Of a stretch of 32,276 bases of DNA, positions 25,932 to 32,276 are shown one piece after another. The stretch is from positions 1 through 32,276 of the forward strand of contig CAMNDE010000037.1 in assembly GCA_946534895.1 (NCBI GenBank), in the 5' to 3' direction. The position numbers were made by a program, and so were the translations under genes. Within the stretch, counting starts at the first letter, position 1; each line of letters opens with the position of its first letter. This stretch comes from UBA2943 sp946534895 (lineage in GTDB: Bacteria; Bacillota; Clostridia; Christensenellales; Aristaeellaceae). A model generated the notes under the pieces. It saw only the letters and a list, made by a program, of their open reading frames with translations, was not told the DNA's origin and searched no databases.

Positions 25932-26741
25932 ATGTCCAATCTCTATCGAACAAGGGTATGCGCCATTGGCAGTGAAGAGGATATCCGCGTGCTGCTGATC
26001 CGCATGCTGGAGAATTTCGGCGTATATGAGGAACCGGAAGACCGGTCCCCGTATACCCGTGAGGAACTGGAAGCATGGGTCCGCCGGGAAGCGGGCGAGA
26101 ACGGCGGCCCGGGCGACACGTTTCTGTATGAAATGATCGCGCCTCTGTGCTACGGCGATGCCGAGCCCGGAACCTGCCGTCTGACGGTGCAGGAGCACGC
26201 CAGCGGACGGTGGACGGCATGCTTTGCCTATGACAGTCAGCATTCCTTCCAGCCGCATGAGTGGCTGGACCTGCACAATCACGCGGGCCGCATGCTGATG
26301 ACCGCGCTGCGGGCCAGCGATGATTTTCTGCTGGACAAGGGCGAGGTGATTTTCACCGGCGGCAGCGTGCTGGACAACTGGAATCAGATGACCGAATGCT
26401 GGCTGTTCCTGATTGAGCAGTACGAATGCGGCCTTCCGCCCCAGGACGCGGTCCGGCATCTGAAGCGTCTGGAAAGGATTCTGGAGGAAGAGGAGTATGA
26501 CGCGGGAATCGAGGAAATCCTTCTTTCCTGCAAGCATCTGATCCAGAGCCTGATGATGACGGAAGAGGATGCGGCGGAACTGAAGACGGCCATGGCGGCA
26601 TGCGTGGCCAGGGGCGACTTTGAACGGCTGTATGAATTTGAGTACGGCATCGTGGAATCGGTGCTCTGGGAGACGGAGCATCACAACAAGTATCTTGCCT
26701 GCCTGGATACCGTGCTTGACGCCTGGAAGCAGGAAAACTGA
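25932..26741 (+). CDS. uncharacterised 269-residue protein downstream of polC
   Basis: A clear gene: CGGAGG precedes ATG 25932, 14 bases after polC, and codon use matches the neighbours. I do not recognise the family. The first 35 residues (LYRTRVCAIGSEEDIRVLLIRML) look like a small alpha/beta ferredoxin-like start. Residues about 60-135 are mixed strands with aromatic and His residues (CFAYDSQHSFQPHEWLDLHNH). The C-terminal half is strongly helical and acidic (HLKRLERILEEEEYDAGIEEIL). There is no signal peptide, membrane segment or obvious catalytic motif. Position in the polC operon suggests a housekeeping role in this lineage, but that is inference only. Confidence 0.8.
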   Translation: MSNLYRTRVCAIGSEEDIRVLLIRMLENFGVYEEPEDRSPYTREELEAWVRREAGENGGPGDTFLYEMIAPLCYGDAEPGTCRLTVQEHASGRWTACFAYDSQHSFQPHEWLDLHNHAGRMLMTALRASDDFLLDKGEVIFTGGSVLDNWNQMTECWLFLIEQYECGLPPQDAVRHLKRLERILEEEEYDAGIEEILLSCKHLIQSLMMTEEDAAELKTAMAACVARGDFERLYEFEYGIVESVLWETEHHNKYLACLDTVLDAWKQEN

Positions 26742-26826
26742 CGCTTCCGAAAAATACGCCGTCTGAGGCAGGAATCGGAAGCAGGGCATGGAATTTACCA
26801 ATGATACAGAGAAAGGAAGCGAGCTC

Positions 26827-27189
26827 ATGCAGAGAATTCAGAAAATGCGTACCTATCAGTTCAGCTGGGTGATTCTTCTTGCTGTGCTTGCGGTGGTGTC
26901 GGTTCTTTTTGCCTTTGGCATGACGCGCAACGGCCAGGAGCTGCAGGAGAGAGTGGCCAAGGAAAACACGCTGCAGATCGTGCTGAGTGAGAAGGAACAG
27001 CAGAATTCTGAGCTTTCCAAGAAGATCGATGCTGTGGGAAGCATGGGTCAGATTGAGAGCGCCGCGCGTTCCGAGCTGATGTATCGCAAGCCGGAAGAGG
27101 TCAGCTTCGAAGTGGAAAACCCGGAACTGCTTGATTCGTATACGGAAGAGGAGTGGAAGCTCCTGATGGCCGAAATGGATAACCAATAA
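26827..27189 (+). CDS. septum formation initiator protein (FtsL/DivIC-like)
   Basis: A 120-residue bitopic membrane protein with a short cytoplasmic N-terminus, one transmembrane helix (FSWVILLAVLAVVSVLFAFGM, about residues 12-32) and then a coiled coil (ELQERVAKEN through EKEQQNSELSKKID). The ending IESAARSELMYRKPEEVSFEV is the hallmark of the FtsB/DivIC family (E-x-x-AR-x-x-x-x-x-x-x-PxE). These proteins bridge FtsQ/DivIB and FtsL in the divisome. The start is ATG 26827, 7 bases after AAAGGAAG; an in-frame ATG at 26788 lacks a comparable site. A terminator follows. Confidence 0.88.
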   Translation: MQRIQKMRTYQFSWVILLAVLAVVSVLFAFGMTRNGQELQERVAKENTLQIVLSEKEQQNSELSKKIDAVGSMGQIESAARSELMYRKPEEVSFEVENPELLDSYTEEEWKLLMAEMDNQ

Positions 27190-27197
27190 AACGCCTG

Positions 27198-27225
27198 AGC
27201 CCATGGGATTTCCATGGGCTTTTTT
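27198..27225 (+). terminator. intrinsic terminator after the DivIC-like gene
   Basis: AGCCCATGG (27198-27206), loop GATTT, CCATGGGCT (27212-27220), then continuous T to 27225. It lies just before the Ppx/GppA gene, whose own promoter is not obvious, so read-through is possible. Confidence 0.88.
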
Positions 27226-27250
27226 GGGCCATGAAAGCAGGGGGATGCAT

Positions 27251-28159
27251 TTGAAAACTGCCGTTATCGGAATCGGATCCAACTCAGTACGCATGCTGGT
27301 GTCGGAAGTGGACGGCCAGACAGGAAAACGCATGTTCCGCGAGCGGGCAGGCACGCGCCTGTTCGCGGGCCTGGATGCGCAGCGATGCCTCCAGCCCTCA
27401 GCCATGGAGCATACGTCCGACGCCGTAAAGGCGATGGTGGAGTCTGCCAGGAATCATGGCGTGGAGGATATTCAGCTCTTTGCCACTTCCGCCACACGGG
27501 ATGCGGTGAATAACGGCGTGTTTTCACAGATGCTTCTGGAAAAAACCGGGCTTGCGCTGCAGATCTGTTCCGGGAATGAGGAAGCGCTCCTGTCCTTCCT
27601 GGGCGCTGCCGGCGGCGGATACAGCGGCGTGATCGATATCGGCGGCGGATCCACCGAAATCGTGTGCGGGGACGGGAATGCGTTCAGCTGTTCCGTCTCC
27701 TGCCAGATGGGTGCCGTGCGTCTGTACAGGATGATGCCCATTGCAGACGAACAGGATATGTACAAGGTGACGGAACTGGCGCGCCAGATCCTGAAGCAGA
27801 ATCTTGATTCCGCCCAATCCTTTGCGCTGCCTGACCGCTGGACCGGTACGGGCGGTACGTTCACGACGCTTGCGGCCATGGCACTGAATGTGCCGTGGAC
27901 GGACCGCACAAAGGTGCACGGCACAAAGCTGGAGCGGTCCTGGGTGGAGTCGGAAGCAGCGATGCTGGCGCGGATGAGCATGGAACAGCGGCTTCAGCTG
28001 AAGGGGCTTCAGCCGAACCGTGCCGACATCATTGTGCACGGGATCTGCATTCTGATTGCCTGCATGCATTATTTTGGAATCGACGAAATCCGGGTCAGTG
28101 AATATGGAAATCTCGACGGTTTTACACAAAAGCATTACGGCCTTACGGAATTCCGGTAA
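27251..28159 (+). CDS. Ppx/GppA-type phosphatase
   Basis: A 302-residue protein of the sugar kinase/actin/hsp70 superfamily. The phosphate 1 motif is IGIGSNSVRMLV at the N-terminus. SATRDAVN is the family loop, GVIDIGGGSTEIV is the phosphate 2 motif, and TGTGGTFTTLAAM forms the adenosine-region motif. Members hydrolyse inorganic polyphosphate or pppGpp. This one is the short form without the C-terminal HD-like domain of E. coli Ppx, so either activity is possible. Start choice is uncertain: TTG 27251 lies 6 bases after AGGGGG, while ATG 27245 directly abuts it; the difference is two residues. The DivIC-Ppx order is common in Clostridia. Confidence 0.88.
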   Translation: MKTAVIGIGSNSVRMLVSEVDGQTGKRMFRERAGTRLFAGLDAQRCLQPSAMEHTSDAVKAMVESARNHGVEDIQLFATSATRDAVNNGVFSQMLLEKTGLALQICSGNEEALLSFLGAAGGGYSGVIDIGGGSTEIVCGDGNAFSCSVSCQMGAVRLYRMMPIADEQDMYKVTELARQILKQNLDSAQSFALPDRWTGTGGTFTTLAAMALNVPWTDRTKVHGTKLERSWVESEAAMLARMSMEQRLQLKGLQPNRADIIVHGICILIACMHYFGIDEIRVSEYGNLDGFTQKHYGLTEFR

Positions 28160-28183
28160 CAGAAAGCGGAAAATTCACAGACT

Positions 28184-28212
28184 GGACACAGTTTGAAAGT
28201 GCTGTGTCCTTT
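28184..28212 (+). terminator. terminator after Ppx/GppA gene
   Basis: GGACACAG (28184-28191) and CTGTGTCC (28202-28209) form an 8-bp stem with a 10-base loop, followed only by TTT. The weak T-run lowers certainty. The promoter of the next gene lies immediately after it. Confidence 0.55.
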
Positions 28213-28219
28213 CATTTGC

Positions 28220-28248
28220 TTGCATGGCCCCGGGTCTTGCGATATAAT
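28220..28248 (+). promoter_or_regulatory. promoter for PrsA-like gene
   Basis: TTGCAT (28220-28225) and a perfect TATAAT (28243-28248), 17 bases apart. Transcription would begin near 28255, giving a leader of about 30 bases. Confidence 0.75.
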
Positions 28249-28286
28249 GCACAGGTATCCAATAATGTGATGGGAGACGAACGACG

Positions 28287-29729
28287 ATGCAAAAGAAAGC
28301 CTTGCTGGCATGTTTGCTGGCACTTGCAATGCTGCTTACCAGCTGTTCACTGATCAAAAAGGATGCAGCCGTGGACGCGGCAACGGAAATCGTGCGCGTA
28401 GGCGACACGGTGTTCACCAAGGGTGAAATTCAGCAGATGGTGACCAGCTATCTGAATGAACAGCAGTCCTACTATCATTCCTATTATGGTCAGAATATAG
28501 ATATCACCAGTGAAGCCGTGATTGCCCAGGCACAGGATGATGTGATCAACAGCCTGGTTGAGTCCACGGTGGTCCGTGACAAGGCCAAGGAAATGGGCTT
28601 TGACACGCTGAATGAAGAAGAGCAGGCCGAAGTGGATGATCTCTGGAAGCAGTACTGTGACCTGATCCAGAGCATGATGTTCTCTGACACCGAGCTGACC
28701 GGCGACGAGCTGACCAGCGCGGTGGAGAATGCCGTGACCACGAACTTCGGTGTGACCAAGGAATCCCTTGTGCAGAGCAAGATCCAGGAAAAGCTCAAGG
28801 CGGAAGTGGTCAAGGATGTGACCGTGTCCGAAGAAGAAATTCAGACCGAATATGACAGCCGCGTGGAAAGCGCAAAGACTTCCTATGCGAGCAATCTGTC
28901 TGCCTTCGGTTCTGCGTATAACGCAGGCAACACCTATTACTATAAGCCCGCAGGCTATCGTCTCGTGAAGCAGATCCTGATCAAGTTCACGGATGATGAC
29001 GATGCCCTGATGGAGAGCGTGTCCGCAAAGATTTCCAGCCTGAACAGCACCATTTCCTCTCTGCAGAAAGATCTGACCGCTGCGGAAGTTACGGATACGG
29101 AAGCTCTGCTGAACAGCGTAACTGTGACGCTGAGCGAAGTTCCCACCGATGAAGCCAACACGGTTCCTGAACTGGAAGCCGTTACGGAAGCGGCTTTTGC
29201 CGAGGACGTAATCGAGGAAGTTCAGAACGTGGCCAAGATGCTCAAGGAAAACCAGGAGAAGCTGGCATACTATCAGAATCTCCAGACGGAAATCACCAAG
29301 GCTGCCTATGAGCATATTGACGAGCGTGCCGACGAGGTTGTGAAGCAGCTTGCAGAAGGCGCTGACTGGGATACGCTCATGGCTGAGAAGACCGAGGATC
29401 CCGGCATGCAGGGCGACCGCGAAACTGCCAAGACGGGTTATGCCATCTGCGAGAACATGAGCACGTTTGATACGGCTTTTGTTGAAGCCGGCATGGCACT
29501 GGAAAATGTCGGGGATGTCAGCGGCAAGGTGGCCAGCGACATGTATGGCTATTATATCGTCAAGTATGTGGGCGATATTGAAGAAGGCCCTGTCGCACTG
29601 GATACCGTCCGTGAGACGATTGCTTCTGATCTGCTGACCACCAAGCAGGATGCTGCTTATTCCGAAGCCGTATCGGGCTGGGTAAGCGCAGCCAATGCCA
29701 AAATCGACAAGAAGGCACTGAAAAATTAA
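28287..29729 (+). CDS. PrsA/SurA-like foldase lipoprotein with interrupted parvulin domain
   Basis: A 480-residue lipoprotein. The N-terminus MQKKALLACLLALAMLLTSC is a lipoprotein signal with lipobox LTSC, so Cys20 should be lipidated and the protein held outside the membrane. Residues about 45-200 form a SurA-type helical chaperone region. A parvulin-like peptidyl-prolyl isomerase domain starts with YRLVKQILIKF (from Tyr224). It is broken by about 110 mostly helical residues (roughly 236-345) and resumes with ERADEVVKQLAEGADWDTLMAEKTEDPGM from residue 346, ending in MYGYYIVKYV. The usual His residues of parvulin active sites are not evident at either end (YYIVKYV instead of HIIKV), so isomerase activity is doubtful. 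It likely assists folding of secreted proteins. It has its own promoter and terminator. Confidence 0.85.
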   Translation: MQKKALLACLLALAMLLTSCSLIKKDAAVDAATEIVRVGDTVFTKGEIQQMVTSYLNEQQSYYHSYYGQNIDITSEAVIAQAQDDVINSLVESTVVRDKAKEMGFDTLNEEEQAEVDDLWKQYCDLIQSMMFSDTELTGDELTSAVENAVTTNFGVTKESLVQSKIQEKLKAEVVKDVTVSEEEIQTEYDSRVESAKTSYASNLSAFGSAYNAGNTYYYKPAGYRLVKQILIKFTDDDDALMESVSAKISSLNSTISSLQKDLTAAEVTDTEALLNSVTVTLSEVPTDEANTVPELEAVTEAAFAEDVIEEVQNVAKMLKENQEKLAYYQNLQTEITKAAYEHIDERADEVVKQLAEGADWDTLMAEKTEDPGMQGDRETAKTGYAICENMSTFDTAFVEAGMALENVGDVSGKVASDMYGYYIVKYVGDIEEGPVALDTVRETIASDLLTTKQDAAYSEAVSGWVSAANAKIDKKALKN

Positions 29730-29746
29730 GGACAAATGGTATACAG

Positions 29747-29784
29747 AAGCGGCACTCCATGCAGGTATGCGGGGTGCCGCTTTT
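29747..29784 (+). terminator. intrinsic terminator after PrsA-like gene
   Basis: AAGCGGCACTCC (29747-29758) pairs with GGGGTGCCGCTT (29771-29782) as a 12-bp stem with one G-T pair and a 12-base loop, followed by TTTT. It ends the monocistronic PrsA-like transcript. Confidence 0.85.
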
Positions 29785-29955
29785 GCATGCCATGGAAGAC
29801 CTTTCGGATGAGCCCAGGGAGAAGACTGGAAGCATATCGCATGACCGGCGGCTGACAGGCAATGGACAGGCGACAGTTGAGAACTTGCAGTGATACAGCA
29901 AATTACTTGTCAATTCCCAAACGAATACTGACCGAATAATGCAAAAAAATCCCTA
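29785..29955. other. intergenic stretch without recognised feature
   Basis: Between the terminator and the tRNA promoter there is no open frame with a ribosome site, no clear repeat and no RNA fold that I recognise. The sequence becomes AT-richer towards the tRNA promoter. Confidence 0.5.
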
Positions 29956-29984
29956 TTGACGCAGGGGCATTCCTTTGATATAAT
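29956..29984 (+). promoter_or_regulatory. promoter of tRNA operon
   Basis: TTGACG (29956-29961) and TATAAT (29979-29984), 17 bases apart, one mismatch from consensus in total. Transcription would begin near 29991, 20 bases before the first tRNA. This is the strongest promoter in the window, as expected for stable RNA. Confidence 0.88.
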
Positions 29985-30010
29985 TTCGTCTGCAGTCAAA
30001 TGCAAACCAT

Positions 30011-30081
30011 TGGGGAATGGTGTAATGGCAGCACATGCGACTCTGACTCGTACAGTCTAGGTTCAAATCCTAGTTCCCCAG
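30011..30081 (+). tRNA. tRNA-Gln (CTG)
   Basis: A complete 71-base cloverleaf. The acceptor TGGGGAA pairs with TTCCCCA (30074-30080), including the U1-A72 pair typical of bacterial glutamine tRNAs. The D arm is GTG/CAC with loop TAATGGCAG. The anticodon stem TGCGA/TCGTA holds loop CTCTGAC, so the anticodon is CTG, reading CAG. The T arm is CTAGG-TTCAAAT-CCTAG and the discriminator is G. The CCA end is not encoded. Confidence 0.95.
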
Positions 30082-30086
30082 CTTTT

Positions 30087-30159
30087 GGCTCCGTTGTCTA
30101 GAGGCCTAGGACGTCGCCCTCTCAAGGCGAAAACACGAGTTCGAATCTCGTCGGAGCTG
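30087..30159 (+). tRNA. tRNA-Glu (CTC)
   Basis: A complete 73-base cloverleaf 5 bases after tRNA-Gln. The acceptor GGCTCCG pairs with CGGAGCT (30152-30158), with a G1-U72 wobble at the end. The D arm begins GTC and contains TAGAGGCCTAG. The anticodon stem TCGCC/GGCGA holds loop CTCTCAA, anticodon CTC, reading GAG. The T arm is ACGAG-TTCGAAT-CTCGT. The discriminator is G and CCA is not encoded. Confidence 0.94.
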
Positions 30160-30163
30160 TCAG

Positions 30164-30188
30164 GTGACCGGGTTGGTCACTTTTTTTT
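30164..30188 (+). terminator. terminator of tRNA operon
   Basis: GTGACC (30164-30169), loop GGGTT, GGTCAC (30175-30180), followed by a run of eight T. It closes the two-tRNA transcript just before the methyltransferase gene. Confidence 0.9.
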
Positions 30189-30214
30189 ATTCCATGAAAA
30201 TCGGGGGAATGAAC

Positions 30215-31411
30215 ATGACGAATACAACCAGAGCTCAGGATCCGGAACACAAGAACAAGACGTCTGGCTGGTTCAAATGCCCGATTTCCTCGAAATGCGG
30301 CGGATGCCAGATGGAAAAACTGCCCTATAAGGCTCAGCTTCGTGAAAAGCAGAAGAGAGTTGAGGAGCTGCTGGGTGGTTTTGGCCCGGTTCTGCCGATC
30401 CTTGGGATGGAGAATCCTTTTCATTACAGAAACAAGGTGCATGCGGTTCTGGCAACAGACAAACGGGGAGATCCTGTTTCCGGCATTTATGCTCAGGGCA
30501 GCCATCATGTGATTCCTGTTTCCCATTGCCTTCTGGAGAACGAGCATGCCACAGAAATCATACATACGACAGTACAGCTGATTAAAAAGTATCAGCTGCG
30601 TATCTATAATGAGTATACACATCGCGGGCTTCTGCGGCATCTACTTGTCCGTATATCCGAAAGAACGGGCGAGGTCATGCTGACACTTGTGGCAACCGAT
30701 GTGAATATTCCGCGGATCGAAGATTTGTCCAGGGAACTGGTCTCTATCTATCCGGATATCAAGACTGTGGTGGTAAACCAGAACAGCAGGCAGACAAGCG
30801 CTGTGCTGGGCACCAGGGAGAAAGTGATTATCGGTGATGGATATATTGAGGATATTCTGTGCGGGATGCGTTTCAGAATTTCGTCTCAGTCTTTCTATCA
30901 GGTGAACAGCAGACAGACGGAGATCCTCTATCAAACGGCAATCCAGCAGGCAGGGCTGACGGACAAAGATGTGTTGATGGATGCATACTGCGGGACCGGG
31001 ACAATTGGTATCTGCGCTGCGAGGCAGGTCAAGAAGCTTATTGGAATTGAGATTAATCGGCGTGCGGTGGACGATGCGAAAAACAATGCGGAACGTAACG
31101 AGATAACGAATGCTGTCTTTATTTGCGGTGATGCAGGAAATGCGCTTTCGAATAATCGCGGGAAAATGGTTCGGCCGGATGTCGTCATCATGGATCCGCC
31201 GCGGGCTGGTAGTTCAAAACAGTTTTTGGATAGTTTGAAATACAATGCGCCAGAACGAATTGTTTATGTCTCTTGCAATCCTGAGACGTTGGCCAGGGAT
31301 TTGGACTACTTTCTTGCTGATACATCGTACCATATGGAATCTGCTACTCCTGTGGATATGTTCCCTGGTACATCTCATGTCGAGACCGTCTGTCTACTAA
31401 CACATTCTTGA
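30215..31411 (+). CDS. RNA uracil-5 methyltransferase (RlmD/RumA-TrmA family)
   Basis: A 398-residue SAM-dependent enzyme that methylates C5 of a uridine in rRNA or tRNA. An iron-sulfur cluster site is visible: Cys22, Cys28 and Cys31 (CPISSKCGGC) plus a likely fourth ligand, Cys105 (SHCLLENEHA), which points to the RlmD branch. No N-terminal TRAM domain is present. The SAM fold reads LMDAYCGTGTIGI, then GIEINRRAVDDAKNNA. The catalytic part is VVIMDPPRAGSSKQ and YVSCNPETLARD, with nucleophile Cys354. The exact target (23S U1939/U747-like or other) is not decidable. ATG 30215 is 7 bases after GGGGG; ATG 30209 is too close. The DNA is less GC-rich than the operons to the left. Confidence 0.93.
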   Translation: MTNTTRAQDPEHKNKTSGWFKCPISSKCGGCQMEKLPYKAQLREKQKRVEELLGGFGPVLPILGMENPFHYRNKVHAVLATDKRGDPVSGIYAQGSHHVIPVSHCLLENEHATEIIHTTVQLIKKYQLRIYNEYTHRGLLRHLLVRISERTGEVMLTLVATDVNIPRIEDLSRELVSIYPDIKTVVVNQNSRQTSAVLGTREKVIIGDGYIEDILCGMRFRISSQSFYQVNSRQTEILYQTAIQQAGLTDKDVLMDAYCGTGTIGICAARQVKKLIGIEINRRAVDDAKNNAERNEITNAVFICGDAGNALSNNRGKMVRPDVVIMDPPRAGSSKQFLDSLKYNAPERIVYVSCNPETLARDLDYFLADTSYHMESATPVDMFPGTSHVETVCLLTHS

Positions 31412-32154
31412 AGAAAGAGGGCTGGAAAAGCCTGAAATATTGGGGTTTCCGTTACCGGGAGCAGATCGTCAATAAGACCTTTGTAAAGATGATGGACGAG
31501 CTCGGCTATGATTTGGAGCTGACATATAAGAAAAAACAGCCGACTAAGGCTGCGGAAAATCGGGATTTAACTATGTATGAAGCAATGAGAGAGAATGTCC
31601 TTCCAGTAAAAAACCGAATAGAGTTCAGACAATGGCTCACCCTTCATGCATCGAAAGAAACGGAATGCTGGATCACGGTGAAGCGGGGAAAACCGATCGA
31701 CCCGGATGTGTTTTACTATCTGGATGCCGTTGAGGAGGCGCTGTGCTTTGGCTGGATCGACAGCACCCATGCGGTCATTGACGGCGTGAGGATGCAAAGA
31801 TTTTCGCCAAGGAAAAAGAACAGTCCGTGGACGGAGCTGAACAAAGAGCGCGTCCGCCGTCTGGAAAAGTTGGGATTGATGACCGACGCGGGCAGAGCGG
31901 TTCTTCCTGCGATGGGCGCACGGAGTTTTAAAGTCGATCCGGATATTGAGACCGCCCTGAAGCAGGCGCGGGTATGGTCAAAATTCAAATCATTTCCACC
32001 GCTTTACAGACGGGTGCGGGCTGGGAACACTGCCTTTTACAAAAAGCGTAATCCGGCCATGTATGAGCAAATGCTTTCACGATTGATCGCGGAAACCAAA
32101 AAGGGGCAGATGTTTGGGGAGTGGAATGACTACGGCAGACTGGCAGATTATTAA
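31408..32154 (+). CDS. YdeI/OmpD-associated-like protein with unusual N-terminal extension
   Basis: The frame is open from TTG 31408, which overlaps the previous stop by four bases, and encodes up to 248 residues. From about residue 60 it is a YdeI/OmpD-associated family protein: FRQWLTLHASKETECWI, ALCFGWIDSTHAVIDG, RFSPRKKNSPWTELNKERVRRLEKLGLMTDAGR, the diagnostic run of this family, whose molecular role is poorly defined. The first 45 residues (KYWGFRYREQIVNK, then KMMDELGYDLELTYKKK) are not part of that family and look like the C-terminal end of another small protein, perhaps a DNA-binding one. No ribosome site supports TTG 31408; ATG 31489, 31573 or 31585 are alternatives, also without good sites. 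The gene may be a fusion or the remnant of a deletion. Confidence 0.75.
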   Translation: MKKEGWKSLKYWGFRYREQIVNKTFVKMMDELGYDLELTYKKKQPTKAAENRDLTMYEAMRENVLPVKNRIEFRQWLTLHASKETECWITVKRGKPIDPDVFYYLDAVEEALCFGWIDSTHAVIDGVRMQRFSPRKKNSPWTELNKERVRRLEKLGLMTDAGRAVLPAMGARSFKVDPDIETALKQARVWSKFKSFPPLYRRVRAGNTAFYKKRNPAMYEQMLSRLIAETKKGQMFGEWNDYGRLADY

Positions 32155-32206
32155 ATTCCAGCTTGGCGAGATCTCGACAACTCGGGATTTATAAGGAGGC
32201 GATAAG

Positions 32207-32276
32207 ATGGATGGCTATAATGAGGATTTTTGGAAAGCGTTAGATGAATTGGTAAGCAATTCAGAAATCGTGATCG
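32207..32276 (+). CDS. gene start at right edge, possibly inorganic pyrophosphatase-like
   Basis: ATG 32207 is preceded by AAGGAGG (32193-32199) at 7 bases, an excellent ribosome site. Twenty-three codons are visible before the window ends: MDGYNEDFWKALDELV, then SNSEIVI. The FWKALDELV...SEIVI pattern recalls the first strand of small inorganic pyrophosphatase-like proteins that continue IDRPKG, but the diagnostic residues lie outside the window. Confidence 0.6.
   Translation, partial: MDGYNEDFWKALDELVSNSEIVI

Noticed and set aside
26743..26782. GCTTCCG/CGGAAGC inverted repeat after the unknown gene
   Set aside because: The 26-base loop, short stem and lack of a T-run make it a poor terminator. 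It may be chance.
29730..30010. Possible T-box, riboswitch or small RNA before the tRNA operon
   Set aside because: Apart from the terminator and the tRNA promoter, no conserved T-box word, specifier stem or known riboswitch core was seen.

Overview
The window looks like a chromosomal segment of a fairly GC-rich member of the Bacillota, class Clostridia, probably a gut or rumen fibre user. The evidence is the PolC-type replicative polymerase, the gene order rpsB-tsf-pyrH-frr-uppS-cdsA-dxr-rseP-ispG-polC, a PrsA-like lipoprotein, a DivIC/FtsL-like protein, and strong AAGGAGG-type ribosome binding sites. A Christensenellales-type lineage would fit, but this is a guess from overall character and not from any single marker.

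Bases 1 to about 12930 form an accessory carbohydrate-use locus. On the minus strand are a GNAT acetyltransferase cut by the left edge and a GH43 glycosidase. A compact divergent promoter region (2512-2752) separates the GH43 gene from a plus-strand operon of two ABC sugar permeases and a solute-binding protein. A nucleoside-hydrolase-like protein and a 1099-residue GH78 alpha-L-rhamnosidase follow on the plus strand. A GH31 alpha-glycosidase on the minus strand closes the locus. No transporter ATPase and no regulator lie here, so a shared MsmX-type ATPase encoded elsewhere is the likely energy source. The enzyme set (GH43, GH78, GH31) suggests uptake and intracellular trimming of short plant cell wall oligosaccharides that contain rhamnose and arabinose or xylose.

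Bases 13058 to 26741 are housekeeping. rpsB and tsf have a promoter and end in a strong terminator, pyrH follows, and frr has its own promoter. A tiny PASTA-like ORF overlaps the frr stop and ends inside a second strong hairpin. The tightly packed uppS-cdsA-dxr-rseP-ispG-polC cluster covers isoprenoid, phospholipid and cell-wall lipid carrier synthesis, regulated proteolysis and replication, and ends in an unrecognised 269-residue protein.

Bases 26827 to 30159 carry a septum-initiator protein, a Ppx/GppA-type phosphatase, a PrsA-like foldase whose parvulin domain appears to be interrupted, and a two-gene tRNA operon (Gln-CTG, Glu-CTC). From about 30200 the DNA is visibly less GC-rich. It holds an RlmD/RumA-type RNA methyltransferase, a YdeI-like protein with an odd N-terminal extension, and the first codons of a possible inorganic-pyrophosphatase-like gene.

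I saw no CRISPR array, insertion sequence, prophage or obvious defence system. The most unusual items are the small PASTA-like ORF with its terminator inside an essential operon, the interrupted parvulin domain, the altered nucleoside-hydrolase-like enzyme in a glycan locus, and the chimeric-looking YdeI gene.
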